A DNA stretch of 64,000 bases. It comes from Dipteronia dyeriana. Its lineage: Eukaryota > Streptophyta > Magnoliopsida > Sapindales > Sapindaceae. Shown here one piece after another: positions 21,435-31,530 of the stretch. The notes beneath the pieces were generated by a model. The model ran no database searches, was not told the DNA's origin, and was given only the letters and a program-made list of their open reading frames with translations. Made by a program: the position numbers and the translations under genes. Position 1 is the first letter of the stretch, and every line of letters starts with the position of its first letter. The DNA lies in NCBI GenBank assembly GCA_032871835.1, contig CM065298.1:73994154-74058153 (forward strand), read 5' to 3'.

Positions 21435-23408
21435 TCCTCCCCCACCTAAGTTAGCAACGTCCTCGTTGCGTGGGCGCTGAGTATGTTGGAGTTGGGCACA
21501 AGTTGGTTCATTCCTGCGGAAGGTCTTCGGCTTGGGTAGCCTCCCTTGAGAGACGGAATTCGAGTCTCGCATCCTTAGCTCGACGCAAGTGGGCTGGCTA
21601 GGTTTCGAAGGTGATCCAGCATCTTGGGTGCCTTCTCTCGGTGCCTTCGATCGCTTCCCATGGCTTGTGCGCTTCTTACTCCTTCGAATGCCTACAATCG
21701 GCTGGTTCTTTGGAGAAGTGGGAGAAATTGGTGTCTCCTCGAGCCGTACGGTGGATAGCATCCTACATGGCTGGGGTATGCGTCCTACCGGGATGGTGAT
21801 TGCCTTGCCCCTGTTAAGAATGCTAAGTGAGTTCACAGCGGGTAGGGGGAAAGCGTTGGCTTGCTCAAAGAACGCCATGCCTAGCACCACTTGGTAGTCA
21901 TCTAAGAGAACCACCGAGAAGTTGAGCTTTCCACTCCAAGGGCCTAGGTGGACAATGACTTCTTTTGCTGTGCCATCAATTTGCTTGGCCGGAGAGTTGG
22001 CAGCTTTAATGATGGCGTATTCACCATTGGTGATGCGAAGACCAAGTCGTTTGGCTTCGTCTGTTGAGATAAAGTTGTGCGTTGCTCCGGTGTCTAGCAT
22101 TGCACGAACTTGTTTGCCTTTGATGGTGGCATTCACGAACATGAGGCCTTTGGTAAGTGTAGGAGGCACGGGTTGCCCTTTGAGTGCATAAAGCTGTTGG
22201 AGAGAACTCATGCTTGCTTGGGGCTCAAATGCCTTAGTTTCTTCTAGTTGGGTAACCATGACATTGAGCATCTTTCGCTTTGGGCAGTCACGTACCCAAT
22301 GTGGCCCATCACAAATGAAGCATGGATTCTTCGGCTTGATCAAAACGGGTTTGCCTCCATTGGCGTTGTCGCGCCGGTTATTGCCATTGGGAGTTCTGTT
22401 TGGTCCTTCGCTCTTGCGATCGTGGTCTTTAGACTCGTCTCCCCCACCTTTTTCATGGTTGTCGGTCATTTCTTTTGTCTTGGTGAGGTCGGCAAGGGAT
22501 TCTGCGGCGGCGATGGCTGCATCAATGTCTTGCACGTTCCGCCTTTCTAGCTCCACTCTCGCCCATTCCTTGAGACCGTCCATGAAGAGGAATAGTTTGT
22601 CTTTATCGGACATATCTTCGATCTCGAGGATTAAGGTAGAGAACTCCTTGATGTAGTCATGGATGGATCCAGACTGCTTGAGGCGACGAAGGCGGCTACG
22701 GGCCTCCTTATCGGCGTTGGTTGGCGAGAACTGCCTCTTGAGTTCTCGTTTGAAGTCTTCCCATGTGCGGATGGGGTGGATAGTATCACCATGCTTGCGC
22801 CGCCACCATAGTTGAGCAGAATCCCGAAGAAAGGTGGGAGCATTGGTGATCCGTGTAGCGTCGTCCCTAACTCCCTTCGCCTCGAAGTATTGTTCTAGGC
22901 CGAAGAGGAAGTTTTCCACTTCCATGGCGTTACGATTGCCGTTGAATGTGGATGACTTAGGGATTTGGATGGCGCCCCATGTGCTCGTGCTAGCGAAGGC
23001 ACCACTGCCATAAGTTGGGTTGTTTTTGAACGAAGTCCATTCGGTGCGAACTTCATCCATCTCGACTCGAATGGCCCGCAACTCTTGCTCGACGAAGGTG
23101 CGAGTGTTGCGGATTTCTTCAGTAAATTGGCAGATTTCCTCCCGAATGCCCTTCTGGAACTCTTGTAGCATTGCCTTGGTCGCCTGAGCTATTATGGCGT
23201 AATTGGTTTCTAGGCCATCGAGGTGGTCGACCACGGTGCTCAAGGTGGTTTGCATTTCGGAGAGGGCTTCATCGTGGACATCCACGCGAGATTCCAAAGC
23301 GTCCATGGACGGACCCTTGGACTTGCTACGCTTGGTGTGGGTGCGTTGCTCGCCACGACCATGCGCTTGCTCTTCCACTATAGCAGCAACTTCGCTATCG
23401 GAGGCCAT
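21276..23408 (-). CDS. Gag-protease protein of a non-autonomous LTR element, 710 aa
   Basis: An intact frame. I take the ATG at 23408 (MASDSEV); the open frame extends 14 codons upstream into the primer site but without an ATG. About residues 25-110 look like a coiled coil. The gag core (about 140-300) has FLFGLEQYFEAKGV, AQLWWRR and WEDFKRELKRQFSP. A zinc knuckle CFICDGPHWVRDC is at 363-375, with C-x2-C-x3-H-x4-C spacing, one residue shorter than usual. The protease site LDTGATHNF has its catalytic Asp near 439, followed by VVLGMAFF near 510. The frame ends there in function: no RT follows, and the last 160 residues are low-complexity, reading through the polypurine tract and into the LTR. 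It would form particles and cleave itself; RT and integrase must come from a partner element. Confidence 0.85.
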   Translation of the reverse strand: MASDSEVAAIVEEQAHGRGEQRTHTKRSKSKGPSMDALESRVDVHDEALSEMQTTLSTVVDHLDGLETNYAIIAQATKAMLQEFQKGIREEICQFTEEIRNTRTFVEQELRAIRVEMDEVRTEWTSFKNNPTYGSGAFASTSTWGAIQIPKSSTFNGNRNAMEVENFLFGLEQYFEAKGVRDDATRITNAPTFLRDSAQLWWRRKHGDTIHPIRTWEDFKRELKRQFSPTNADKEARSRLRRLKQSGSIHDYIKEFSTLILEIEDMSDKDKLFLFMDGLKEWARVELERRNVQDIDAAIAAAESLADLTKTKEMTDNHEKGGGDESKDHDRKSEGPNRTPNGNNRRDNANGGKPVLIKPKNPCFICDGPHWVRDCPKRKMLNVMVTQLEETKAFEPQASMSSLQQLYALKGQPVPPTLTKGLMFVNATIKGKQVRAMLDTGATHNFISTDEAKRLGLRITNGEYAIIKAANSPAKQIDGTAKEVIVHLGPWSGKLNFSVVLLDDYQVVLGMAFFEQANAFPLPAVNSLSILNRGKAITIPVGRIPQPCRMLSTVRLEETPISPTSPKNQPIVGIRRSKKRTSHGKRSKAPREGTQDAGSPSKPSQPTCVELRMRDSNSVSQGRLPKPKTFRRNEPTCAQLQHTQRPRNEDVANLGGGGCHGPQAVKPKSPTKATTMPSSWKILETSPQFQHWSNFWKSLATQPSLHHSCI
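21435..21446 (-). other. Polypurine tract of the gag-protease element
   Basis: The minus strand reads GGTGGGGGAGGA directly before the 3' LTR. Confidence 0.85.
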
Positions 23409-23437
23409 GACTCGTGCTAGCTGTGGTTGCTTAACCG

Positions 23438-23449
23438 GCTCTGATACCA
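23438..23449 (-). other. Primer-binding site, initiator Met tRNA type
   Basis: The minus strand reads TGGTATCAGAGC, the classic plant retrotransposon primer site complementary to the 3' end of initiator tRNA-Met, two bases inside the 5' LTR. Confidence 0.9.
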
Positions 23450-23451
23450 AC

Positions 23452-23969
23452 TGTCACGGGCTTAGAGTTTGCGCAGCACACCCGTGCGGCACTTAGGCAA
23501 ATTCTATGAGAATGTTGCTAAGTAAGCCTTACAAGAGAGAGATTTGAAAGAGTAGAAGAGCTTGAATGGAAAACAAAGATTGTATTGCTATGAAGGAAGC
23601 TTTACAATGCCTTGGATACTAGAATGCTTGAGTTTCTAGGATGATTTACAAATGAGGGGGGGTTGGCTATTTAAAGGTGAGCCACCTCCTTAGGGAATGT
23701 TCTAGATTAATCTAGGAGATTAAGTCTCCAGAATATTCTACACCTAGCTAGAATACTCTACATGTATTTATATGCCTTTACAAGGTTTAGATTATTCTAC
23801 AACTATCTAGTTAAATACAAGAATGGTGTAGAGAGGGTTGGGTTGCTAGAGACTTCCAGAAGCTTGACCAATGCTGGAATTGTGGAGAAGTCTCTAGAAT
23901 CTTCCAAGAGCTTGGTATAGTTGTGGCCTTTGTTGGGCTCTTGGGCTTGACAGCTTGCGGCCCGTGACA
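23452..23969 (-). repeat. 5' LTR of the gag-protease element
   Basis: 518 bp. A TATA-like TTTAAATAG on the minus strand lies at 23667-23675; the 3' LTR copy has the better TATAAATAG. Confidence 0.9.
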
Positions 23970-23973
23970 AGAC

Positions 23974-25023
23974 GCTCAGACATTAAATATCTCTCAACCT
24001 CTAAACCAAACAATCTCTAAACTCATCTTTCTAGACCAATCTTTTATTCTCTTGTTCGGTTATTGAGTACAAGTAGTTTTTTTTATTTTTTATTAAATTT
24101 TGTTTGGATTTGAGGTTTTTGAATTTCAAGATTGGGTATTGTATATAAATATACAGCAATATCAATGTCCGTTGAAGCTAGAAAATCAAAATCAAATTCA
24201 CCTAACCTCTGTCTTCATCAAAGAAAAAAAAAATTCAGAAACCAAATGTCTTGATTACTTATTTATATGTTGAAACTGAGTTCTTTATCCTATCTTCCCA
24301 CTTTTTCTTCTTTCAACTAAGCCAAGACCTCTCTCAGCTTGTACGTTAACCAATGCTTTTCTCTCATTCAACCGCACCCAGCATTCTTTGTATATTTCCT
24401 CTTTTTTTCATAGCTATCTTTTTTCAAATTCGTCTGCACATGCACCTATACAATACGTAGATTATGTGTGGCAATAGAGCTAGATATCCAACAAGGCTAC
24501 ATGTATACTCATCAATCAAATTGAGATAAGTACACCTTTTTTTTTTCTTTTCTCATCGTGATCCTTACTCAGATAAGATTAATTCATAGCTTTTAATTTG
24601 TTTAATGACACGGATCTCAGGTACAATTTTTTATAGGTCCTCTATTCAATTTCTAAACGAATCCCAATTGTAAATATAAAATGATATTTTTATCCTCATA
24701 ATTATTGAAGCTTTATAAATGTCATGTCTTTTTTGAATTCCTGAAGGGTTTTTCCTGTCTTCTTACTGTAAAAAAAGTAGTAAAATAAATTTCAATTTGT
24801 AAATTACCTTTTCACCCTTAAACTAAATAAAGTAATCATAATTATTTAGGAAATACTGAAGAATATGGGTATATTAATCTTTTACCAACCCAAAAAAATT
24901 ACACAAAATATTGAGGGTTAAAAATGTTGATGGACTCCCCTTTTTTATTTAGTGCATAGATAAAGATCAAACTGTAATCCCATTTTAAGAATAATGGACA
25001 GTACATATTTATCTTATAAAGGG
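23974..25023. other. Gene-free AT-rich stretch
   Basis: No gene-like frame or repeat boundary recognised. It runs up to the 8-bp duplication of the hAT-like MITE. Confidence 0.6.
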
Positions 25024-25663
25024 TAGGGGTGAGTAAAAAACCAATGAACCGAACCGAACCGAACCGAACCGGTGGATCAAACATGTCAAATTGGTTTTTT
25101 ACAGGTTTTAATTGGGTGATCGGTTCAGCTCGGTTCTAATTTTAAAAAAACCAGTTGGATCGGTTTTTATCCGATTTAGTTATAAAAACCGAATAACCGA
25201 ACCGGTATCCGACTATAAATTAAAAAAAAACTAATTCTAACTTCCACTCTTCACTTTTCAATTATTAGGTTTGTTTTATTAGATTTTAACGTGTGATTTG
25301 ACTTTGTTTGGAATTGACTATTGCATTAACTATCAACAAAAAATTTGGATGACATATATTTTGAAATGTGTTTACTGTTTTGTAGTAGATTTTGTAGTTT
25401 TTTAATATGTTTTTATTGTGATGTAAATAAATTTGGTCCAATAGGTTTAAAAAAATGAACTAAATATGTAACAAATGAAATTTAGAATTTTGGCCCATCA
25501 GACCCAAAACCAAAAAAGCTGAACCGAACCGAATCGATCCAATTCGGTTGGTTTTTTTATTGGTTGGTAAATGTCAATTTGATTGGATCGAATTACTTTT
25601 TTAAAAACCGGATTTTATAGGTTTTATGAAAAACCGAATTGATCCAATCAAAACCCACCCCTA
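25024..25663. mobile_element. hAT-like MITE rich in AACCG motifs, 640 bp
   Basis: The ends are TAGGGGTGAGT and, inverted, TAGGGGTGGGT. The flanking octamers are ATAAAGGG (25016-25023) and ATAAAGAG (25664-25671), matching at seven of eight positions. An 8-bp duplication with TAGGGGTG-type ends fits the hAT superfamily. The interior alternates AACCGAACCG and CGGTTCGGTT-like motifs near both ends and encodes no transposase. Confidence 0.75.
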
Positions 25664-25671
25664 ATAAAGAG

Positions 25672-26610
25672 AACTAGTATTCTACCCATACAATAATCGT
25701 TGCTTAGGCTCCCTCAGGCCCTCGCATCAGAAGTTGTGCATCTCCCCGATATTAGTGGCAGGCGTTTTGAGCCTTATTTTCTCTTCCGTCAACGTTGGAA
25801 ATAAATAAGAAACATTTGATCTAACAGATTACGAGAAGATTTTATGTGATCCTTCGTGGGAGCATCATGATATATTGATATGGTTTTAAGTAGTTATAAT
25901 GTACAATGATTAAGTTGACTAATGGTGGCTTTAGGTGAAGATTCTTCCTTTTTTTTTTTCACCAATGATTGAAATTTGTGAGACTGCTGCCTCAAAATCT
26001 AAAACCAGAATGATAATCATGACAGCATGGATGTGGGGCCCATTCGGGCGGGAAAGGTCCCTCTACATCACCCCCATTTTAAAAACAATTCCCCCATCTT
26101 TCTCAAACTGATGTAGGGGAAGTGAGGACGAGGGTGTTTAGACGAGGGTGCCAGCCTCTTATTTCCCTCATTTTCTTAATTTCTAATGTCAATATTTTAC
26201 AATATGAAATTAAGAATTTAGTTATCCCAATCTTTTGATTCAACTTATTTTATTATCCAATCCAATAAATAATTAAAATATTCAATATAAAATATTAAAT
26301 TTGTTTAATTTAATTCAAAATACAAATACTTATACTAATATAGATGGATTATATTAGTTGGTTAATGATTTAGTGGTGGTATGTAGGTTAGTGGGTGATC
26401 GCAGGCTGATGTGAATTCAAGATTTTCTATCTGGCGGGATTGAACTAAATATTAGTTATAATCTTTTTTAAATATTAGTAGGAAGATGAATTTCTTTAAA
26501 AAAAAGTAAATACATAAGGAGTCATGAGATATAATAAATCTAACCCCCAAAATGTATATTCTAACTAAATAAATAAAGTCAATAAAAAATAATTTTGTTA
26601 TCCTAAAAAT
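25672..26610. other. Gene-free stretch
   Basis: Mostly AT-rich. A short GC-richer patch at about 26025-26150 contains a small inverted pair (CTCTACATCACCC and GATGTAGGGGAAG). No gene is apparent. Confidence 0.55.
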
Positions 26611-27959
26611 TGGTTGGGAATTTCCCAGACAACACTTCGACTGGACAGAGCGTTGCTCCGCGGTCGGAGGCGCCTTGGAGTGGACTAGGTAGCCGGGTCA
26701 GGGTTCTACTGTTACGGAAAGCTCTGATTTATGTGGACCAGGCTATTCCAGTGGCTTGCTAGGACATGTTCCTAATGGTACTGGTCCCAGTCATGACCGG
26801 GATTTGACACGACACAATATCAGTTATGTAGATAAGACATTAACACGAATATTGGCAAATGATGAGTGTATCTTTTCATTAAGAAAATTGGACTACAATT
26901 CTTGCAAGGGGAAAAAGGTACAACTTTCTACTTCTCCAACGGAGGGTCCCTTTAGAAGGACTATCGTCTTACATGGACTGGGATTACACTGTTTAGTTCC
27001 CAAGGTAGAGACCAGTCGTCCTATAATATTTTCCTTTCTCTCTCTTCTTTCTTCTCTCTTTCCCAAAAAATAATCCCCAAACTCTTCAAGATTTTGGGTA
27101 TTTAAAGGGTGTCATGCATGTGGTTGGCGATGAGGATTCTCCTACGTGGGAGCCTTTAGCATGCTCCTCACCACTCCTTCGCTTGGGGCCCAATGTGGCA
27201 CATGCCCTGTATGATCGGGATTGCTTCAGTTGGGCCCTAAGGCTAACCTATCAGTCGAGTAGGTGGAAGAGAGATCTTGCCTTTGAGAAGGGATGATTGT
27301 TAGGAGATCTCCACCGTTCATTTGCTTGGGCATGATCCACACACGCCCCTCAGTTGGCTGGGATGGTCCCACGTAAGCCTTAACATCCGTGTAGGTGCTT
27401 TGTAGGCGTTTCCCCCGCTTTTAATTGGCCGAAAGTGCGTAAGCTGGCTAAAGAAGTCGTTTTCGCAGTTGGGGTCTGCCAGGGGACAGTGGCAGTGTTT
27501 GCCATGCTGCCATTGTCAGGCGTTTCTTTCTAATGCTTTCCTCTTTCTACCTAGGTGCCTTTTGCATCCCCTATGTCTGTTGGAACTCAGGTTCCCTCTT
27601 TGGTGATGATTGGAGTTGGCCTTTTCTAAGACCAAGCGAAACCACCATCGGGTCGTTAAAGGTAGTTGATGTGGCACAAATGGGCTGCTGATTCCTCATC
27701 TTGCCCCATTCGTCGTCAATTAGGCATAATTAATGCCCAACCATCCACTGTTATGTGTCAGGCTTCCTTCCCATCTGAGTTGGTTCCTTTGTTTAGGGCT
27801 TGCATAAGCCCTTCATGGGTCTGTTGGTGACCTTTAACTAGAATTCTAGATTGTTCTAATCGATCCAGGGTATCTTGGTACTCTAAGGGGGCCTTGAGGA
27901 GCTCAAGCGCCTCGACCTTGGCTTGGTTCTGGTGGTTATGGAGCCTCATCGTGGGACCA
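26611..27959 (-). repeat. Probable 3' LTR of the second Tat element
   Basis: The boundaries are inferred from TGGT...ACCA ends and a polypurine tract at the inner edge, since there is no second LTR in the window to compare. On the minus strand it shows a promoter-like TTTAAATACCC near 27100, a purine-rich leader, then AATGAAAAG near 26880 as a possible polyadenylation region. GC content is higher than in the flanks. Confidence 0.55.
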
Positions 27960-27968
27960 CCCTCCTCT
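27960..27968 (-). other. Polypurine tract of the second Tat element
   Basis: The minus strand reads AGAGGAGGG directly before the presumed 3' LTR. Confidence 0.5.
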
Positions 27969-28165
27969 AGTTGAGCCCGGTACGAGGTTCTTACATGAAG
28001 TTGAATGTGGGGGACATAGTAGGAACGTGGACCCGTGTCGGGCCTGGCCTCGTTGGGAATAGGACCGAATTCGGTGGACCAGGGATCTACCCCAGTTCCT
28101 GTTTCACCGTGGTATGTCTGGGCGAAGTACTCCTTTGACTTTTTCCTTGGCCATTTTTGGCGCTT

Positions 28166-28735
28166 AACAAACTTTAATCACCAGATAGTAAAAAAAAAAA
28201 TGTTCCAACAATCTAACACATAAATAATTGTATCTATATGCCCTATAATTCTAGCAACAAACAAATCACAAACAAAGTTATTTAAATCAAACTAATCCTA
28301 AATCAATTTTAATGTAATAAGGAAACCTTAACAAACTAAAACAAAGGCTAATGGGCACCGATGTCTCCTGAACTATACCCGAATTTACATCTTACCCTCT
28401 ATATTTTTTTTTTCACCGTTAAACTCCCTGAACTTTTATAAATTGACAATAGCTTATGGAACAGTAACGTCGTCCATTTTTCTGTTTTTGCAAATTGAAC
28501 TAAATTTCTCTTTTTAGATACATAATTGCATCAAACCGAAAAAATATAATAATATGACTTATATACCCCTCTGACCAAATTTTAAAAATAAAAATTTAAA
28601 ATTGAAAATTGAAATAATTGTTAAATAATAACAAATTCTAAACTTTTTCACAAAGAAAATTAAATAAATAGTGAAATGAAAAATTAAATATATTTAATAA
28701 TTATTTAAATAAATCCTAAAAGAGTTTAGTTGCAT
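28166..28735. mobile_element. AT-rich insertion carrying a Mutator-type end
   Basis: An AT-rich block interrupts GC-richer Tat sequence. At about 28350-28590 it carries a sequence related to the TIR of the MULE at 4130-6102: shared features are CCTGAACTATACCC, AAACTCCCTGAACTTTTATAAATT, the AATATAATAATAT block and their spacing. Only one end is recognisable, so it is a fragment or a badly decayed copy. Confidence 0.45.
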
Positions 28736-29428
28736 TCCCGGTTCCATAGTTACTAATGAGACCCTAGAATTGGTCCGTCATGATTACGGTGTCATAGTAG
28801 AGATCATCCTATAGCTTCCCAACAAAGACCTGGATGCCTATTCTCCTTCTCAATGCCAGCTCCCTATCCATATGTCCTCTTTCGGTTGTGGTCTCCAACT
28901 CCCGCTTCATCCCACTCTTCACTGAGCTCTATTCACTTTTCAACTCACCCTTAAACAGATGACTCCTGGCTTCTGGCGCAACCTGATTAACTTCCTAGTA
29001 ATGTAGAGGGAGGCATGCGGAAAGAAGCCTGCCATTGAGGAACCGGAGCATAATGAGCTTTGATACTTGTTCCAGATCTCCTCGTTGACCTCCACTACGA
29101 AGGGACTGTTTCATCTTATGTATGCCAACGATATGCAGTTTGCAGTCCCTGTATCAAAGAAAAAATGGACAATGGCGGAGTGACTGGATTGCGGCAGAGT
29201 TGATTATGAGCTAGCATGTTTTCATTGGTGGATTGGAGCACCAAGTCCCTATCCAATTCATTGGCAAGGTGGAGTGGAATAAAGAGGCATTCAGGGTCAT
29301 TACCAAATAGTCAAGGAATGTCCTGTCGGGCATTAAGGATAAAAGCTACGACTCTCTGAACCACAACGGCCATCCCTTTGACCCGCTCATAATGGATGCT
29401 GCGTTAAAAGTTACTAACGCGGTTCCAG

Positions 29429-29516
29429 GTATAGTTTCTTTGTGGTTGTTCTCTCTGGTCATCATTTTTCCCGATTCCTTTCCCTTATTTTTGATGTGTT
29501 TTAGTCTCCTCTGCAG
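29429..29516 (+). other. Candidate intron 1 of the second antisense gene
   Basis: 88 bases, GTATAGTTTC at the start, T-rich middle, CCTCTGCAG at the end. Its position after the conserved domain matches 9638-9713. Confidence 0.5.
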
Positions 29517-29999
29517 GTGTCCGCTCAGGCGAGGTTGCCCTACCTGCTTCCACGATCTCTGTTGGTGGCGATGTGTCCTCTAAGACCCTTCTCGCTCTAT
29601 AAAGATAATGAGAGTCAAGAACAAAAGGGGAGTTAAGTGGGGACCGATCCCCATGGGCATTCCCAGGTTTTCTTCATACTAGAGCTAAAGGCCAGGTTAG
29701 GGCATGCTCGCGGTAGGTCCAGTGTTCCTATTCCTCACTTTCCTGTTCCTATTTCTGTGTCTTTGTCTGTCAAGACTACTTCTTGTTCCGTACTCTCTGG
29801 CATGACTGGGCTTGATAAAAGTAAAGGTCTTCTAAAGACGGAAAAGATCTCAACTCCTCAAAAGAAAAAGATTCCCGCACTAAGTCCGGAGGAGGTGATA
29901 GAAGCTTTTAGAGAGTTTTATCTTGGTGGTGGTCATACTCCTCTCTCTTTGGCACCTCTCTGCGATGTTGTGGCCTGAGGATCTGTCTCTATGGCTAAG

Positions 30000-30075
30000 G
30001 TAGGTTTGTCCCTTCCTGTTTTCAGTCATAGGATATTGATCTTGGGTCTGATGGTGACTTTGTTTTCTTTTTCAG
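30000..30075 (+). other. Candidate intron 2 of the second antisense gene
   Basis: 76 bases, GTAGGTTTG at the start and CTTTTTCAG at the end. It lies immediately before the coiled-coil exon, as does 10564-10628. Confidence 0.55.
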
Positions 30076-30610
30076 GCCTTCAAGTGCTTTCAGGCTCTTG
30101 GACATCTAGTGTTCTCCTTCCAAGAAGAGCTTTAGTGGATGAGGTGAAGTGAGTATCGGTTGAGTCTCAGGTCTCCCAACTTCATCATGCTATACTTCAG
30201 CTGGTGGATGAGAATCGGAGCTTTGATGAGGCCATAACTACTGCGGTAGAGGAAGCAGTACACTAGAAACATGAATACGAGAAGGAGTTGCTCCAGTCCA
30301 CCCGTCGCACTCACCAGAGGAATGTTCTACACAAGCGGTTAGAGTATAAGGAGAAGGAGATGAAGGTTCTACTAGATGAGGCCACCAATGGCGGATAATT
30401 CCTCGCTACCGTGCATGCAACTAAAGAGTCTTCCTCTAATTTTGATCTTTGTCGGATCCATGGCTGGGATCAGGGGCGGATCTTGGGGGAGGCTAAGAAG
30501 TTAAGCGCCGCACTGATTACTAATCCTAAAAAGGCTCCTTTCCAGACCAATGACATAGCCAATAACAGTGGCCCCTCAAAGGGTGAAGCGGGCAAGAGAG
30601 GAGAGTAGCT

Positions 30611-31272
30611 GGTGGAGGCCATTAGTGGGAAACCGGGGGAGTAGAAGGCATGAGGCAGACCAGAAGAAGGTTGCTGGAGCAAGCCAATGAGAAGAGGATG
30701 AGGATAGTCAGGGGTGAGGCACAACGGATGAACAAACCCATATGAAGTAGCACAAGAACCTACAAGACCAACAAGATCCACCTCTTCAAGTCCTGTGATT
30801 CACTTCTTTTGTTCAAGTGATATATGACCATTTCAAAAACAATTGTTTTTTGTTATATTTATTTAGAGGACAGACCAGCTGATCCTTGGTCCCATTGGGA
30901 TGTAACTTTGAATTGGCGCTTGTGCGCCTTTTTTTGTCATTGCTTTTGATTTGCTCATTTTTATTTTGAGGGACCAGGCCAGCCGGGCCCTGGTCTTTGT
31001 TGGCTGTAATTAGAACTGGTGCCTATGCACCCTTTGTTTATTCTGGCTTTGGCGAGACCAGCTCCTACAACTTGAACTTTTGCTTGAATGTTTTATTGAC
31101 TTATCTGTTTACCTGACTCGTTCCTCGTTGTGTGCTTGCTTAGCTTGCTTGTTTTAATTTCCTGTCTTGTCTTTCTTTTTTGACTCTTTTTTCAAGCTCC
31201 CCCCTTTGCTTGATCAAAGGCTTAAGCTTTAGACTCTGTGACTTATCCTTTTTTTGGAGGCAAGTCCGCTTG
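30611..31272. other. Non-coding sequence after the second antisense gene
   Basis: T-rich with a partly duplicated phrase around GGACCAGGCCAGCCGG and GACCAGCTGATCC (30860-31010). I see no gene and no clear AATAAA. Confidence 0.45.
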
Positions 31273-31530
31273 TGATGATAGTGGTAGGCAGCTATGGCAA
31301 CTAAGGCAACTTTAGCACAAGATCACTTCTTTGAGGGGGTCAAGTCATAGTCCAAGTCCAAGGCATCGGGCATTCTTGCACTAGGAATCCCGGTATTGTC
31401 GATGATTGTGGTAAGCAACTAAGGTCATTTTAGCACCATATCACTTCTTGGCAGGGGTCTAGTCCCAATCCAAGGCATTAAGCATTCCTACACTAGAATC
31501 CTGGTATAGGTTATGATCGTGGTAGGCTAC
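31273..31530. repeat. Tandem repeat of the second Tat element, left part
   Basis: Units of about 112-130 bp start at TGATxxTxGTGGTAxGC (31273, 31401, 31513) and include TCACTTCTT, then TCCAAGGCAT, then AATCCxGGTAT. The third unit is broken at 31530 by a solo LTR and continues at 33560. The units differ from the 90-bp unit of the first Tat element, but the array has the same position between antisense gene and pol. Confidence 0.8.

Larger units (their letters stand above)
20916..23969 (-). mobile_element. Non-autonomous gag-protease LTR element (TR-GAG-like), 3,054 bp
   Basis: Two LTRs of 519 and 518 bp (20916-21434 and 23452-23969) with TGTCA...TGACA ends enclose 2 kb. A 4-bp repeat AGAC flanks it (20912-20915, 23970-23973). 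On the minus strand the initiator-Met primer site TGGTATCAGAGC follows the 5' LTR, and a clean polypurine tract precedes the 3' LTR. The only gene is one open gag-protease frame; RT, RNase H and integrase are absent. By eye the LTRs differ at about 12-13 positions, so it inserted fairly recently. It resembles the terminal-repeat-with-GAG class of plant non-autonomous elements, with a protease domain as well. Confidence 0.9.
28740..30610 (+). pseudogene. Antisense gene of the second Tat element, three exons, decayed
   Basis: Exon 1 (28740-29428) resembles the same N-terminal domain as the gene at 8502-11285: fragments such as DYGVIVEIILPPNKDLDAY and LPLHPTL fit its pattern, with frameshifts and stops. 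Candidate intron 1 is 29429-29516 (GTATAG to CTCTGCAG) and intron 2 is 30000-30075 (GTAGGT to TTTTTCAG). Exon 2 is variable and Ser/Lys-rich (open stretch 29637-29978); exon 3 (30076-30608) reads as a charged coiled coil, QLVDENRSFDEAITTAVEEA, then a low-complexity tail. Many stops again fit CAG to TAG. Function is unknown; its value is the shared gene structure. Confidence 0.65.

Noticed and set aside
22210..22656. 148-codon plus-strand frame and its neighbours at 21589-23496
   Set aside because: They are antisense shadows of the intact gag-protease frame.
26640..28165. GC-rich segment considered as a host gene with promoter
   Set aside because: TGGT...ACCA ends, the polypurine tract and the following antisense gene fit a Tat 3' LTR better.
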